This document shows, in pieces, positions 8,648-18,604 of a stretch of DNA of 64,000 nt; position 1 is the first letter of the stretch; each line of letters starts with the position of its first letter. The notes below the pieces were generated by a model that saw only the letters and a program-made list of their open reading frames with translations, made no database searches and was not told where the DNA came from. This stretch comes from Limnohabitans sp. (GTDB lineage Bacteria > Pseudomonadota > Gammaproteobacteria > Burkholderiales > Burkholderiaceae_C): assembly GCA_030158125.1 (NCBI GenBank), contig JAOATL010000021.1:1-64000 (forward strand), written 5' to 3'. Both the position numbers and the translations under genes were made by a program.

Positions 8648-9342
8648 TTAACTGCAGACTCCACATCGGCCAAGGCAATGTGCCGAACATCGGCACCCTT
8701 GACAACATAGATGATGAATTCAGCAATGTTTTTGGCATGGTCGCCAATGCGCTCAATGGCTTTGGCCACAAACAACAAGTCCAAACTGGCAGAGATGGTG
8801 CGCGGATCTTCCATCATGTAAGTCACAAGCTTGCGCACAAAGCCATCGAATTCAGCGTCAATCAAATCGTCCTCTTTCAGGATCGAAACAGCTTCAGTGA
8901 CGTCTAAGCGGGCAAAGGCATCGAGCGCTTTGCGCAGCAAGCCAGACGCCAAATCGGAAGCAATGCGCAATTCCGAAGAAGGCAATGAGCGCGCGTTGCC
9001 CGTGGTAATGATGGATTTAACCATGCGTGCAATCTTCTCAGACTCGTCGCCCGCACGTTCCAGGTTGGCCGTGATTTTGGAGATGGCGATCAACAAGCGC
9101 AGATCGCGCGCTGTAGGCTGACGACGCGCAATGATTGAGGACAGATCGCGGTCAATCTCAACTTCCATTGAATTGACTTGCGCTTCGGTTGCAATCACTT
9201 GATCGGCAACTTCGCTGTTGAACTGTGACAATGAATAAACCGCATGGCGAATTTGCGATTCAACCAAACCGCCCAGCTCCAAAACACGCGTTGAAACACT
9301 GCCCAATTCGGCATCAAATTGACTTGAAATATGCTTGTCCAT
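8644..9342 (-). CDS. phoU: Phosphate signalling protein PhoU
   Basis: Cytoplasmic two-repeat helical metal-binding protein of 232 residues that links PstSCAB to PhoR and represses the Pho response when phosphate is plentiful. The two PhoU repeats are recognisable: the first around ITANLERAGDESEKIARM, the second around LDLLFVAKAIERIGDHAKNIAEF. It lies between pstB and phoB, with a 16-base gap to pstB and a 4-base overlap with phoB, the standard proteobacterial order. Confidence 0.96.
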   Translation of the reverse strand: MDKHISSQFDAELGSVSTRVLELGGLVESQIRHAVYSLSQFNSEVADQVIATEAQVNSMEVEIDRDLSSIIARRQPTARDLRLLIAISKITANLERAGDESEKIARMVKSIITTGNARSLPSSELRIASDLASGLLRKALDAFARLDVTEAVSILKEDDLIDAEFDGFVRKLVTYMMEDPRTISASLDLLFVAKAIERIGDHAKNIAEFIIYVVKGADVRHIALADVESAVK

Positions 9343-9358
9343 GATTTCTTTCTCCTGA

Positions 9359-10135
9359 TTAGCCGAATCGGCCAGTGATGTAGTCTTCGGTCTCTTGGCG
9401 AACAGGTTTCATGAAAATTTGATCGGTCTCGCCAAATTCCATCAATTCACCCAAGTACATATAGGCGGTGTAATCGGAAACACGTGCTGCTTGCTGCATG
9501 TTGTGCGTCACGATGACCACGGTGTATTCACTCTTCAAAGTATGAACCAGCTCTTCAACCTTGCCAGTTGAGATGGGGTCTAGCGCGGAGGTTGGCTCGT
9601 CCAGTAACAAAATGGATGGCTTCACCGCAATACCGCGTGCAATGCACAAACGCTGCTGCTGCCCGCCCGACAAAGACAAGCCACTTTGGTTCAATTTATT
9701 TTTGACTTCGCCCCAAATGGCCGCTTTTTGCAACGCCCACTCGACCCGATCGTCCATGTCACTGCGCGATAGGTTTTCGTACAAACGAACACCGAAGGCA
9801 ATGTTGTCGTAAATGGACATTGGAAATGGCGTTGGTTTTTGGAAGACCATGCCGATGCGTGAACGCAACAAGTTCAGATCTTGCTTGGGATTGAGAATGT
9901 TCTCTCCACCAAAATTAATCTCGCCCTCTGCACGTTGACCAGGATAAAGGTCATACATGCGGTTGAGGGTACGCAGCAAAGTCGACTTACCGCAACCAGA
10001 TGGTCCGATGAATGCTGTGACGGTATTTTTCTGGATGTCTAAATTGATATTTTTGAGACCTTGAAACGCACCGTAATAAAAGTTCAGGTTACGAACTTCA
10101 AGGATAGTTTCTTTGGTGGCAGGCAATGTATTCAT
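9359..10135 (-). CDS. pstB: Phosphate ABC transporter ATP-binding protein PstB
   Basis: ATPase of the high-affinity phosphate importer, 258 residues. Walker A is GPSGCGKST (about 43-51), the ABC signature is [14 protein letters not shown], and Walker B is [13 protein letters not shown]. The C-terminus ([18 protein letters not shown]) is typical of PstB. It is 21 bases downstream of pstA and upstream of phoU. Confidence 0.97.
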   Translation of the reverse strand: MNTLPATKETILEVRNLNFYYGAFQGLKNINLDIQKNTVTAFIGPSGCGKSTLLRTLNRMYDLYPGQRAEGEINFGGENILNPKQDLNLLRSRIGMVFQKPTPFPMSIYDNIAFGVRLYENLSRSDMDDRVEWALQKAAIWGEVKNKLNQSGLSLSGGQQQRLCIARGIAVKPSILLLDEPTSALDPISTGKVEELVHTLKSEYTVVIVTHNMQQAARVSDYTAYMYLGELMEFGETDQIFMKPVRQETEDYITGRFG

Positions 10136-10156
10136 GTTGATGGAGGTGTTGAATGT

Positions 10157-11023
10157 TTAAGCTGCAACTTTTTCGCGGAAAACCACGCGCGCAATGATGT
10201 TGAGCGTCAAGACGGTGAGAGTGATCAACAATGCACCACCCCACGCCAAGCTGACCCAGTTTTCATAAGGGCTCATGGCAAATTGAAAGATGACCACTGG
10301 CAGGTTGGCCATGGGTTTGTTCATGTCGGCAGAGAAGAACTGGTTGTTAAGCGCAGTAAACAACAAAGGTGCAGTTTCGCCACTGACACGGGCCAGCGCC
10401 AATAAAAGGCCGGTCATCACACCGCTTTTGCCCCCCTTCAGTACAACAGACGTTGAAACCTTCCACTTTGGCGCACCCAATGCAAATGCAGCTTCGCGCA
10501 AACTCACGGGCACCAGTTTGAGCATGTTCTCTGTGGTGCGAACCACCACAGGGATTGCAATGAGAGAGAGTGCAATGGTGCCAGCCCAGCCAGAAAAATG
10601 CTTAGATGGCACAACCACCAGCGCGTACACAAAAAGGCCAATGACAATGGAGGGGGCCGACAACATGATGTCATTGACGAACCGGGTGATGGAGGCCATT
10701 TTGCTGCGATCGCCGTATTCCGACAAGTAAACTCCAGCCAGCACACCAATGGGCGTGCTGAGCAACGCGCATGACACCACAATCATCAAGCTGCCCACAA
10801 TGGCGTTCGCCAATCCGCCGCCCTCAGAACCTGGTGCAGGCGTGCTTTGGGTCAACATGGCAAAACTCAATGCTGAGAAGCCTTTGACCATCAAAATAGC
10901 CAAAATCCAGAGCAAGAAAATCAAACCCACGGCCATGGCCGACATGGACAACACCAGGCCGATGAAATTCGCACGCTTGCGACGTGCGTAAATAGAGGGG
11001 TCTTTGTTCACAATGCCAATCAT
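10157..11023 (-). CDS. pstA: Phosphate ABC transporter permease PstA
   Basis: Inner-membrane permease of 288 residues with about six predicted hydrophobic segments. The cytoplasmic EAA-type loop is visible in [18 protein letters not shown], which contacts PstB. It pairs with PstC to form the phosphate channel. Its ATG overlaps the pstC stop by 4 bases, so the two permeases are translationally coupled. Confidence 0.95.
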   Translation of the reverse strand: MIGIVNKDPSIYARRKRANFIGLVLSMSAMAVGLIFLLWILAILMVKGFSALSFAMLTQSTPAPGSEGGGLANAIVGSLMIVVSCALLSTPIGVLAGVYLSEYGDRSKMASITRFVNDIMLSAPSIVIGLFVYALVVVPSKHFSGWAGTIALSLIAIPVVVRTTENMLKLVPVSLREAAFALGAPKWKVSTSVVLKGGKSGVMTGLLLALARVSGETAPLLFTALNNQFFSADMNKPMANLPVVIFQFAMSPYENWVSLAWGGALLITLTVLTLNIIARVVFREKVAA

Positions 11024-12000
11024 GTTTTCATTCCTTTCTTGGCTTCAGCACGGATCAACATCCATTTGGCCAAAGACAACACCACCAACGTGATCAAGAA
11101 CAAGGCCAACCCCAGCGAAAACAAGGATGCGTAATGCAGCCCAGGCTCGGCTTCACCAAACTCGTTGGCCAACGTGGAGGCAATTGAGTTGCCTGGTGAG
11201 AACAAGGAGGGTGACAACTTGTGCGCATTACCAATGACAAATGTCACGGCCATGGTTTCACCCAAGGCGCGCCCCAAGCCAAGCATCACACCGCCTACAA
11301 CACCAGTTTTGGTGTACGGCAACACAATTTTGGTCACCACTTCCCAAGTGGTGCAACCGATGCCGTAGGCAGACTCTTTCAAAATGGGCGGGACAATTTC
11401 AAAGACATCTCGCATGACAGATGCGATGAAGGGCAAGATCATCATGGCCAAGATCAAACCTGCAGCCAAAATACCGATGCCATTGAAGGCACCAGTGAAT
11501 AAAATGCCAATGCCGGGAATTTGTCCCAGTGTGCTTGCCAACGCCGGTTGTACATATTCGGCAAACAAGGGGGCAAACACAAACAAACCAAACATGCCGT
11601 AAATGATGGACGGCACGGCCGCCAGCAGCTCAATGGCTGTGCCCAAGGGCCGGCGCAATGGCATTGGGCATGTCTCAGTCAAAAATACAGCAATGCCAAA
11701 ACTCAGTGGCAATGCAATCAAAATGGCGATGGTGGCCGTTGCGACTGTGCCAAAAATGGCAATCAAACCACCAAATTTTGAGTTGATGATGTCCCACTCA
11801 ACTGTGTAGAAAAATTCAAAACCAAATGTGGTGAGCACTGGCCATGAACTGATGAACAACGAGACAATGATGCCGGTCAGTGCCAACAGCGTTGACAGCG
11901 CAAAGGCCATTGTGGTTTTTTCAAACAAATAGTCTTGCCACCGCTGCCAGCGCAAAACGCTTTGGCGGTGTGGCGTCATCAAGTTGTCTACGTCGTTCAT
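11020..12000 (-). CDS. pstC: Phosphate ABC transporter permease PstC
   Basis: Inner-membrane permease, 326 residues. It starts [13 protein letters not shown] and has about six hydrophobic segments. The EAA-type loop is [19 protein letters not shown]. The start is put at 12000, 11 bases after the pstS stop; an upstream frame beginning at 12036 would run into pstS and is not family-like. It is the partner of PstA in the phosphate importer. Confidence 0.95.
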   Translation of the reverse strand: MNDVDNLMTPHRQSVLRWQRWQDYLFEKTTMAFALSTLLALTGIIVSLFISSWPVLTTFGFEFFYTVEWDIINSKFGGLIAIFGTVATATIAILIALPLSFGIAVFLTETCPMPLRRPLGTAIELLAAVPSIIYGMFGLFVFAPLFAEYVQPALASTLGQIPGIGILFTGAFNGIGILAAGLILAMMILPFIASVMRDVFEIVPPILKESAYGIGCTTWEVVTKIVLPYTKTGVVGGVMLGLGRALGETMAVTFVIGNAHKLSPSLFSPGNSIASTLANEFGEAEPGLHYASLFSLGLALFLITLVVLSLAKWMLIRAEAKKGMKT

Positions 12001-12011
12001 GGTGCTCTCAG

Positions 12012-13034
12012 TTACTTCACGTTGACTTTGTTCCAAACGCTCTTGCGAATGAAGTCAGTTGTTGCATCAGGCATGGGCACATACTCCAAGTCTGTGGCCA
12101 TTTTTTTGCCGTCTTTGAAGGCAAAGTCAAAAAACTTCATCACTTCGGCAGCGTTGGCTTTGTTGGTAGGCTCTTTGAACATCAAGATGAAAGAGGCACC
12201 TGTAATTGGCCAAGACTTGGCACCTGGTGCGTTGGTCAAGTAGATGCTCATGCCTGGAATTTTTGACCAATCTGTGCTGGCAGAAGCTGCAGCAAAGGTT
12301 TCGTCATCAGGCGCCACAAATTGACCGGCTTGATTGCGAAGGTTCATGTGTGACATGTTGTTTTTCTTGGCATAGGCGTACTCAACATAGCCTACAGAAT
12401 TTTTGATGCGTGAGACGTTGGCGGCGACGCCTTCATTGCCCTTGCCACCCACTGACGAAGCAGCAGGCCATTTGACGGCAGCACCGGCACCCACTGTCGA
12501 TTTCCAGTTGGCATTGACCTTGGCCAAATAATCTGTAAACACGGCCGTGGTACCTGATCCGTCTGCACGGTGCACCACCGTGATGGCGGCATCAGGCAAG
12601 CTCACACCTGGATTCAGATCGGCAATGCGTTTGTCGTTCCACTTTGGAATCACGCCGGCAAACACGTCGGCCAACAACTCGCCTGACAACTTCAACTGGC
12701 CTGGCTTGATGCCTTCAATGTTCACCACGGGCACCACGCCACCAATGATGGCAGGAAATTGAACCAAACCTTCTTTGTCCAAATCGGCAGCCGACATGGG
12801 GGCGTCGGTCGCGCCGAAGTCAACGGTCTTGGCTTTGATTTGCTTGATGCCACCAGAAGAACCAATGGATTGATAGTTCATGCTGTGGCCTGTTTTAGCT
12901 TTGTAGGCCTCGGCCCATTTGGCATAAATAGGGAAAGGAAATGTGGCGCCGGCGCCCGTCAATTCAGCCGCCATGGAAGTAGCAGCAACGGCTGCTAGGC
13001 CCAATGCTGCTAACAAAGTTTTAATCTTTAACAT
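12012..13034 (-). CDS. pstS: Periplasmic phosphate-binding protein PstS
   Basis: High-affinity phosphate-binding protein, 340 residues. A Sec signal peptide ([23 protein letters not shown]) is cleaved near residue 22. The mature start [18 protein letters not shown] and the phosphate-contact motifs [16 protein letters not shown] and RADGSGTT are classic PstS features. The ribosome binding site AAGGA lies 6 bases before the ATG. It is the first gene of the pstSCAB-phoUBR operon and is preceded by the best-placed Pho box in the window. High expression under phosphate limitation is expected. Confidence 0.97.
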   Translation of the reverse strand: MLKIKTLLAALGLAAVAATSMAAELTGAGATFPFPIYAKWAEAYKAKTGHSMNYQSIGSSGGIKQIKAKTVDFGATDAPMSAADLDKEGLVQFPAIIGGVVPVVNIEGIKPGQLKLSGELLADVFAGVIPKWNDKRIADLNPGVSLPDAAITVVHRADGSGTTAVFTDYLAKVNANWKSTVGAGAAVKWPAASSVGGKGNEGVAANVSRIKNSVGYVEYAYAKKNNMSHMNLRNQAGQFVAPDDETFAAASASTDWSKIPGMSIYLTNAPGAKSWPITGASFILMFKEPTNKANAAEVMKFFDFAFKDGKKMATDLEYVPMPDATTDFIRKSVWNKVNVK

Positions 13035-13123
13035 TTTGAATCCTTGATTCAGAGGTTGATACTCAGAGTGGTGTGTGCTTCAAGCTGCCGCTTTAATTGG
13101 CAATTTGTTGCATCACGCTCTTT

Positions 13124-13157
13124 AATCTAACGACCAATTGTGACAAATTCATGTCAT
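13124..13157 (-). promoter_or_regulatory. Pho box and -10 of the pst operon
   Basis: Minus-strand ATGACATGAATTTGTCAC (13140-13157) matches the two PhoB half-sites at 5/7 and 6/7 with the normal 4-base spacer. TAGATT (13124-13129, 4/6 match to TATAAT) begins exactly 10 bases downstream. The box lies 105 bases upstream of the pstS ATG, giving a leader of about 80 bases. Confidence 0.7.
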
Positions 13158-13235
13158 TTTGGCCTTCAAGCCCATTCAAGCGCTCGGGACAAAACATTTG
13201 ACAACGTCTTTGGATTGACACAATTTATCGGAGCA

Positions 13236-13269
13236 TTGTCATCAAATCGACAAAAATAAGACACAAAAT
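13236..13269 (+). promoter_or_regulatory. Candidate Pho box and -10 for ppx
   Basis: Plus-strand TTGTCATCAAATCGACAA (13236-13253) matches the PhoB half-sites at 6/7 and 3/7. CAAAAT (13264-13269, 4/6) follows at exactly 10 bases, 43 bases before the ppx start. The second half-site is poor, so this is a suggestion resting mainly on spacing and context. Confidence 0.35.
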
Positions 13270-13312
13270 CAGAAAGATACGCGCAATATTGGCGCAGGAT
13301 TGAAGTACTTAG

Positions 13313-14818
13313 ATGCAAAACGGACAACTCATCGCAGCCATTGACTTGGGCTCCAACAGCTTTCGCCTGGAAATTGGCATCTTTGAAGATGGTCATATTC
13401 GACGTGTCGAGTACCTCAAAGAAACCGTTCGGCAAGGCAACGGACTCGACGCCGATCGACTGCTGTCCAATGAGGCCATGGTCCGAGGATGGGAATGTCT
13501 GGCCAGATTTTCAGAGCGATTGTCGGGCTTTGCCCCCAAGCACGTTCGTGCAGTTGCCACCCAAACGCTCAGAGAGGCCAAAAATCGGGATGATTTTTTG
13601 GTGCAAGCAGAAAAAACGCTCGGCTTTCCCATCGAAGTTATTTCTGGTCGTGAAGAAGCTCGCTTAATCTATGCAGGTGTCGTTAACCTGCTCCCGCAAT
13701 CTAACGAAAAACGCTTGGTTGTTGACATCGGCGGCCGTTCCACCGAGATGATTTTGGGTCAAGGCTTCAAACCCAAAACCATGGAGTCTTACCGCGTTGG
13801 CAGCGTCAAGTGGTCCATGAAATATTTCGCCGATGGACAGTTCAGCCCCAGTTCATTTGAATGGGCCGAGGTTGCTGCAAAAGCAGTGCTGGATGAAGCT
13901 TTGGCACTCTACCCACACGCCGCCTGGGACGTGGCCTATGGCTCCTCAGGCACCATTGGCGCCGTGTCAGATGTACTGCACGCTGCTGGCTGGCCAGAGG
14001 ACATCATTACCCGAGAAGGCCTAGACTGGTTAAAAGAAAAACTGATCAAAGCAGGACGCGCAGACGCTCTTCGCTTGGAGGGCGTCAAGGAAGACAGAAA
14101 ACCGGTCATTGGCGGGGGTTTGGCGGTTTTATGTGCCTTGTTTGACCTCATGAAAATTGACACCATGCATGCCGCCCAAGGGGCATTGCGCCATGGCGTT
14201 TTGTACGATTTGGTTCAGCGCGAACACAGCACCGATCTGCGCAGCGCCATGGTGACAGCACTGGGAAATCGATTCGCAGTCGACAAAGCGCAAGCTGAAC
14301 GTGTTCAAAAAACAGCCTTGAAACTCTTCAAAAGTCTCCAGGACAAAAGCAGCTGCGACACCGACAACGCAGCACGCCTAGAAAAAAAATTAAATTGGGC
14401 GGCCAGTCTGCTTGAAATTGGCACACGCATCTCGCACAGCGACTTTCACAAGCATGGCGCATACATCCTTGACAACGCAGACTTACCAGGCTTTTCCATG
14501 TCTGAGTTGCACAGACTGAGCCAACTCATCTTAGGACACCGAGGCAAGCTTAAGAAGCTGGAGTTGGAATTGAAAAATCACGAATTCATGATTCAACTCT
14601 TGAGTTTGCGAATGGCCAGCATTCTCTGCCACGCAAGGCGCGACCCTGATTTAAAAGGCTTCAGCCTTAAATATACAGATGGCACTTCCTCGGAACTGGT
14701 CATCCAGTGCAAAAAATCTTGGGTTCAGCTGTGGCCGCAATCAGCCCATTTACTGCGCGAGGAATGCCTTGCGTGGCAGAAAACACCTTGGCAAATTGCG
14801 TTTTCTGAAACCGCTTAA
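13313..14818 (+). CDS. ppx: Exopolyphosphatase (Ppx/GppA family)
   Basis: Predicted to hydrolyse terminal phosphates of polyphosphate (and possibly pppGpp), 501 residues. The N-terminal sugar-kinase/Hsp70-like ATPase fold shows AAIDLGSNSFRLEIG (about 8-22) and VVDIGGRSTEMILGQG, the family's two phosphate-binding motifs. The C-terminal third resembles the HD-type helical domain of Ppx. It is divergent from pstS and next to sixA-like and ppk, so polyphosphate synthesis and breakdown are encoded side by side. The start is fixed by the conserved N-terminus. A candidate Pho box precedes it. Confidence 0.92.
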   Translation: MQNGQLIAAIDLGSNSFRLEIGIFEDGHIRRVEYLKETVRQGNGLDADRLLSNEAMVRGWECLARFSERLSGFAPKHVRAVATQTLREAKNRDDFLVQAEKTLGFPIEVISGREEARLIYAGVVNLLPQSNEKRLVVDIGGRSTEMILGQGFKPKTMESYRVGSVKWSMKYFADGQFSPSSFEWAEVAAKAVLDEALALYPHAAWDVAYGSSGTIGAVSDVLHAAGWPEDIITREGLDWLKEKLIKAGRADALRLEGVKEDRKPVIGGGLAVLCALFDLMKIDTMHAAQGALRHGVLYDLVQREHSTDLRSAMVTALGNRFAVDKAQAERVQKTALKLFKSLQDKSSCDTDNAARLEKKLNWAASLLEIGTRISHSDFHKHGAYILDNADLPGFSMSELHRLSQLILGHRGKLKKLELELKNHEFMIQLLSLRMASILCHARRDPDLKGFSLKYTDGTSSELVIQCKKSWVQLWPQSAHLLREECLAWQKTPWQIAFSETA

Positions 14819-14840
14819 GTGTGCTTTCAACACGACGCCA

Positions 14841-15302
14841 TTAAAGCAGTTCAGGGGTTTGGACCGTGACCACCACCGTTTGCGTCATGCCATCTCGAAC
14901 CCTGCTTCTGAGCCACCAAACAGCACCCTTGCGAACTGCGCAATCGCCAGAGGGTAGCCCCAATAAATAGGCAATGGCTTGTCCCATGACCGGTTGATGT
15001 CCTGAAATCAAAACAGACATCTTGGAATCTGGCCACCCCACTGCCTGCAGCAAGTCATCGCGACTGGCGTGCGGCAACAACTCAGATTTGTACTTGACCT
15101 TGCGCCCAAGGTGTTTAACCGTTTGCTCACAACGCAAGGCGGGGCTGGACACCACTCTCAAGCCTTCTGGCAACTGTCGATCCAGCCACTGCCCCATGCG
15201 ATGGGCTTGCTTGTCACCTTTAGGGGTTAAAACACGCAACAAATCCTCTTGCCCGTCCTCTGCTTCACATGCTTCTGCGTGGCGCCAAAAAATCAAATCC
15301 AT
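14841..15302 (-). CDS. SixA-like histidine phosphatase (phosphoglycerate mutase fold)
   Basis: Small cytoplasmic histidine-phosphatase-superfamily protein, 153 residues. The catalytic RH motif occurs as FWRHAEA at about 4-10, and the second catalytic histidine is in LISGHQPVMGQAI. Length and pattern fit SixA, which dephosphorylates histidine phosphotransfer proteins or PTS-Ntr components. It follows ppk on the same strand with a short gap and probably shares its transcript. The start MDLIFWRHAEA is chosen for family fit; an ATG at 15320 is also possible. Confidence 0.82.
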   Translation of the reverse strand: MDLIFWRHAEACEAEDGQEDLLRVLTPKGDKQAHRMGQWLDRQLPEGLRVVSSPALRCEQTVKHLGRKVKYKSELLPHASRDDLLQAVGWPDSKMSVLISGHQPVMGQAIAYLLGLPSGDCAVRKGAVWWLRSRVRDGMTQTVVVTVQTPELL

Positions 15303-15323
15303 GTCGGACCCATCATGCAATGT

Positions 15324-17417
15324 TTACTTTGCCTTGCGAATGGCAGGCGAATATTTTTGCATCAACAAGGCTTGTGCACTTTGAGGTTTATGGCCTTGCT
15401 TTTCTACGCGGCGGTACTTGCCATCAGCACTCAAGGTCCATGCATTTCGTGTGTCGTGCAAATAAGCCAGCAAGCACTCATCGACAATTCTTTGTCGCAA
15501 AGGTAAATCCAACACGGGCCATGCCAGCTCGACGCGTCTCGTCATGTTTCGCGTCATCCAATCGGCACTGGACAAATAAATGTCTTGATCCGCACCTGCT
15601 TCAAAAAAGAAAACTCGCGAATGCTCTAAGAATCGACCGATGATGGACCGTACTCTGATGTTGTCTGTCTTGCCAGGAATGCCTGCCGGAAGCATGCATG
15701 CGCCCCTCACAATCAAATCAATTTGCGCGCCCTTTTGCCCCGCCACAATCAGCGCATGAATGAGCACAGGATCTGTCAAAGAATTCATCTTGGCGACAAT
15801 CCTTGCAGGCAGGCCCTTGGCAGCCGCTTCGCCCACAGCCTCAATTTTCTCAGTCAACTTATGTTGAAGCTGAAACGGTGCCGTCCATAGTTTGCTCATA
15901 CGGCCCATGCGACTAGGACTGGCCAAATGCACAAACAAAGTTTCCATATCTGCCGTCATGCGCGGATCGCAAGTTAGGTAACTTAAATCTGTGTATAACT
16001 TGGCAGTTCTGGGGTTGTAGTTGCCTGTCGACAAATGTCCATATCGCTTTAACAATCGACCTTCACGCCGTGTCACCAACAGCATTTTGGCGTGTGTTTT
16101 TAAACCCACCACGCCATAGACAACTTGAGCGCCAATTGATTCGAGTTGCTCAGCCCAGTTGATATTGGCTTCTTCATCAAACCTCGCCTTCAGTTCAACC
16201 ACAGCAGTGACTTCTTTTCCTCGACGAACAGCCTCTCGCAAAAGATTGATCATGGCAGGATCGCTGCCCGTTCTATAAATGGTTTGTTTGATGGCCAATA
16301 CGTTGGGGTCCTCAACTGCCTCTTTTAGGAAGGCCAAGACACCATCGAAGCTCTCGAAGGGCTGATGGACAAGCACGTCGCCTTGTTGAATTCGCGCAAA
16401 GATAGAACTGCTTTGATTCAGTTGTTTGGGAAAACTAGATTGGTATGGCGGGAAAACCAATTGAGGATCGTCAACCCAATCGATCAGTTGACTTAAGCGC
16501 ACCAAGTTCACAGGGCCTGCGGCTCTAAACAAAGCTGTGTCAGGCAAACTGAATTGATTGAGTAGAAAACCAGAAAGATGTTCAGTACAACTGTCTGAGA
16601 CTTCCAAGCGCAAGGCTTGTCCAAATTGTCGGTGCTGCAACCCTTTTCGAAGTGCCGTCCGTAAGTTTTCAACTTCTTCTTCGTCGACCGAAAGATCAGA
16701 ATTCCGAGTGACACGAAACTGCGAAAATTGGCCCACAACCCGACCCGGAAACAAATCATTCAGATGCGCACGAATGACACTGGACAAAAGAACAAAAGCT
16801 TTGCCTTTGCCAGCGATCTTGTCAGGCAAAGGAATGACCCGCGGCAAAACGCGCGGAACCTTCACAATGGCGATGTCATTAGAACGGCCAAACGCGTCTT
16901 TCCCAGAAAGCTGAACAATGAAATTGAGGGATTTGTTTGCGACTTGTGGGAAAGGATGCGCAGGATCCAAACCCACAGGAACCAAAAGAGGCTTGACCTC
17001 TCGTCTGAAATAAGCTTGAACCCATTTTTTTTGAGCAGCATTTCGACTACCGTGGGAAAGTATGCGGATGCCCTCCTTTTCCAAGCTGGGCAACAACACA
17101 TCGTTGTAAAGCTTGTATTGCTCATTGACCAAATTTCTTGCATCCTGATAGACCGCCTTGAAAGTGTCAACGTTGTATGCCCCTTTGAATTCCTGAAGGC
17201 GATACGCGGCCATGTGCAAATCTGCACGTACTTCAAAAAACTCATCCAAATTAGAAGACACGATGCAAAGATAACGCAGTCTCTCCAGGAGAGGAACTTC
17301 CGGTCTTCTAGCCCAATCCAAGACGCGCTCATTGAACGCCAAAATGCTGCCATCTCTGTCTAGCAATTCAATTCCAGAATGGAGGGGCGTTGGGGTGGGT
17401 GGATTTTGTGTCAACAC
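15324..17417 (-). CDS. ppk: Polyphosphate kinase 1
   Basis: Reversible ATP:polyphosphate phosphotransferase, 697 residues, the usual PPK1 length. The N-terminal domain begins LLDRDGSILAFNERVLDWA. The catalytic region includes YGHLSTGNYNPRTAKLYTD, containing the family's autophosphorylated histidine motif. A C-terminal PLD-like domain carries RGACMLPAGIPG. The frame opens at a GTG (17417). It forms a likely operon with the sixA-like gene and converges on ppx. A well-placed Pho box lies 78 bases upstream, so polyphosphate accumulation is probably PhoB-controlled. Confidence 0.96.
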   Translation of the reverse strand: MLTQNPPTPTPLHSGIELLDRDGSILAFNERVLDWARRPEVPLLERLRYLCIVSSNLDEFFEVRADLHMAAYRLQEFKGAYNVDTFKAVYQDARNLVNEQYKLYNDVLLPSLEKEGIRILSHGSRNAAQKKWVQAYFRREVKPLLVPVGLDPAHPFPQVANKSLNFIVQLSGKDAFGRSNDIAIVKVPRVLPRVIPLPDKIAGKGKAFVLLSSVIRAHLNDLFPGRVVGQFSQFRVTRNSDLSVDEEEVENLRTALRKGLQHRQFGQALRLEVSDSCTEHLSGFLLNQFSLPDTALFRAAGPVNLVRLSQLIDWVDDPQLVFPPYQSSFPKQLNQSSSIFARIQQGDVLVHQPFESFDGVLAFLKEAVEDPNVLAIKQTIYRTGSDPAMINLLREAVRRGKEVTAVVELKARFDEEANINWAEQLESIGAQVVYGVVGLKTHAKMLLVTRREGRLLKRYGHLSTGNYNPRTAKLYTDLSYLTCDPRMTADMETLFVHLASPSRMGRMSKLWTAPFQLQHKLTEKIEAVGEAAAKGLPARIVAKMNSLTDPVLIHALIVAGQKGAQIDLIVRGACMLPAGIPGKTDNIRVRSIIGRFLEHSRVFFFEAGADQDIYLSSADWMTRNMTRRVELAWPVLDLPLRQRIVDECLLAYLHDTRNAWTLSADGKYRRVEKQGHKPQSAQALLMQKYSPAIRKAK

Positions 17418-17479
17418 GAGAAGCTTTCAATTGCAAAAAAATATTCAAGTCACTGACATGGAATGAAAACAAGAATCTC

Positions 17480-17513
17480 ATTTTTGCCAGCTATCGTGAC
17501 GAATTGATGACAA
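17480..17513 (-). promoter_or_regulatory. Pho box and -10 for ppk
   Basis: Minus-strand TTGTCATCAATTCGTCAC (17496-17513) matches the PhoB half-sites at 6/7 and 5/7 with a 4-base spacer. AAAAAT (17480-17485, 4/6 match to TATAAT) starts exactly 10 bases downstream. With the pst site it is the strongest in the window. Confidence 0.65.
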
Positions 17514-17563
17514 GCGGATGAAGTGTTTGTGATGTTGCATCCCAACCACCACAACGCGCGCAT

Positions 17564-18604
17564 TCACTGCGCGAGCTGTTTGGCGGGCACCAAGTTGCGC
17601 ACAAACAAGGAGGTGGCTTTTTTCCAGCTGAAATCTTGGGCTCTGTTTCGTGCCAAATCGCGTGGTACTTTTAAGGCAGCTTGTGTTGCGATGGACAAGT
17701 CATCCCCAAGTACACCGCCCTGAACCTCACCCGTCGAATGGTCCATCAGAACCTCTTGCGGGCCGTCGACTGGATATGCCGCGACAGGGGTACCACAGGC
17801 CATTGCCTCCAACATGACCAAGCCAAATGTTTCGTGTCGGCTAGGGAAAACGAATACATCGGCTGTACGGTAGACCTTGGCCAGCTCTGTTCTGGCCAAT
17901 AAACCAAGCCAAGCGATGCCATCAAATCGCTGCTTCAAATCGGCCTCTAATGGACCAACGCCACACACCACTTTAGAGCCCTCAAAGTGCATGGCTAAAA
18001 ATGCCTCTATGTTCTTTTCATAGGAAACGCGACCCACAAAGACAGCCAGCGGCCGCTTCAAATGTGACAAAGGCAGGTATTCAGACGGAGACTGCGCAAA
18101 TTCAAACAACTCAACATCAACGCCATGGGTCCACGGCTTGAGGTTTTTGAAACCTTTTTCAGACAAGAGCGACAGAACCCCATGGGTTGGCACCATCACG
18201 CCAGCTGAATGGCGATGAAAATGTTTGAAAATTAAATAGCCCACCCAAAGTGGAATCTTCAGGGCAGCTTTCAAAATCTCTGGGAAGCGCGTGTGATAAG
18301 CGGTGGTGAAGTGCCACTTCTGCACAAGACAAATTCGACGCGCAGCCCATCCCAAGGGCCCTTCTGTGGCGACGTGAATGGCATCGAAATCCATTGAAGT
18401 CAACATGGCTTGGAGTTGTTTTTTGGGGGCCACAGCCAGATCAATGCCTGCATAACCTGGACAGGGCTTTGTTTTGAAAAGGCCTGGGTGAATTACTTCC
18501 ACAGCATGGCCCGCAAGCTGTAACTCTTTCACCAACTCAACCAGCGTGGTGACCACGCCATTAACTTGTGGTTGCCACGCGTCACTCACCAGAACAATTT
18601 TCAT
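17564..18604 (-). CDS. GT4 family glycosyltransferase, Agt-like (glycolipid synthesis)
   Basis: GT-B fold glycosyltransferase, 346 residues. The N-terminal acceptor domain starts MKIVLVSDAWQPQVNGVV. The C-terminal nucleotide-sugar domain shows FVGRVSYEKNIEAFL and the E-x7-E element in SRHETFGLVMLEAMACG. Its ATG overlaps the stop of the metallophosphoesterase gene (ATGA). In alphaproteobacteria and marine bacteria the same pair (plcP-agt) converts phospholipid-derived diacylglycerol to mono- or glucuronosyl-diacylglycerol under phosphate starvation. That role is inferred here from order and location beside the Pho locus. Annotation as an alpha-mannosyltransferase of unknown acceptor is the alternative. 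Confidence 0.82.
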   Translation of the reverse strand: MKIVLVSDAWQPQVNGVVTTLVELVKELQLAGHAVEVIHPGLFKTKPCPGYAGIDLAVAPKKQLQAMLTSMDFDAIHVATEGPLGWAARRICLVQKWHFTTAYHTRFPEILKAALKIPLWVGYLIFKHFHRHSAGVMVPTHGVLSLLSEKGFKNLKPWTHGVDVELFEFAQSPSEYLPLSHLKRPLAVFVGRVSYEKNIEAFLAMHFEGSKVVCGVGPLEADLKQRFDGIAWLGLLARTELAKVYRTADVFVFPSRHETFGLVMLEAMACGTPVAAYPVDGPQEVLMDHSTGEVQGGVLGDDLSIATQAALKVPRDLARNRAQDFSWKKATSLFVRNLVPAKQLAQ

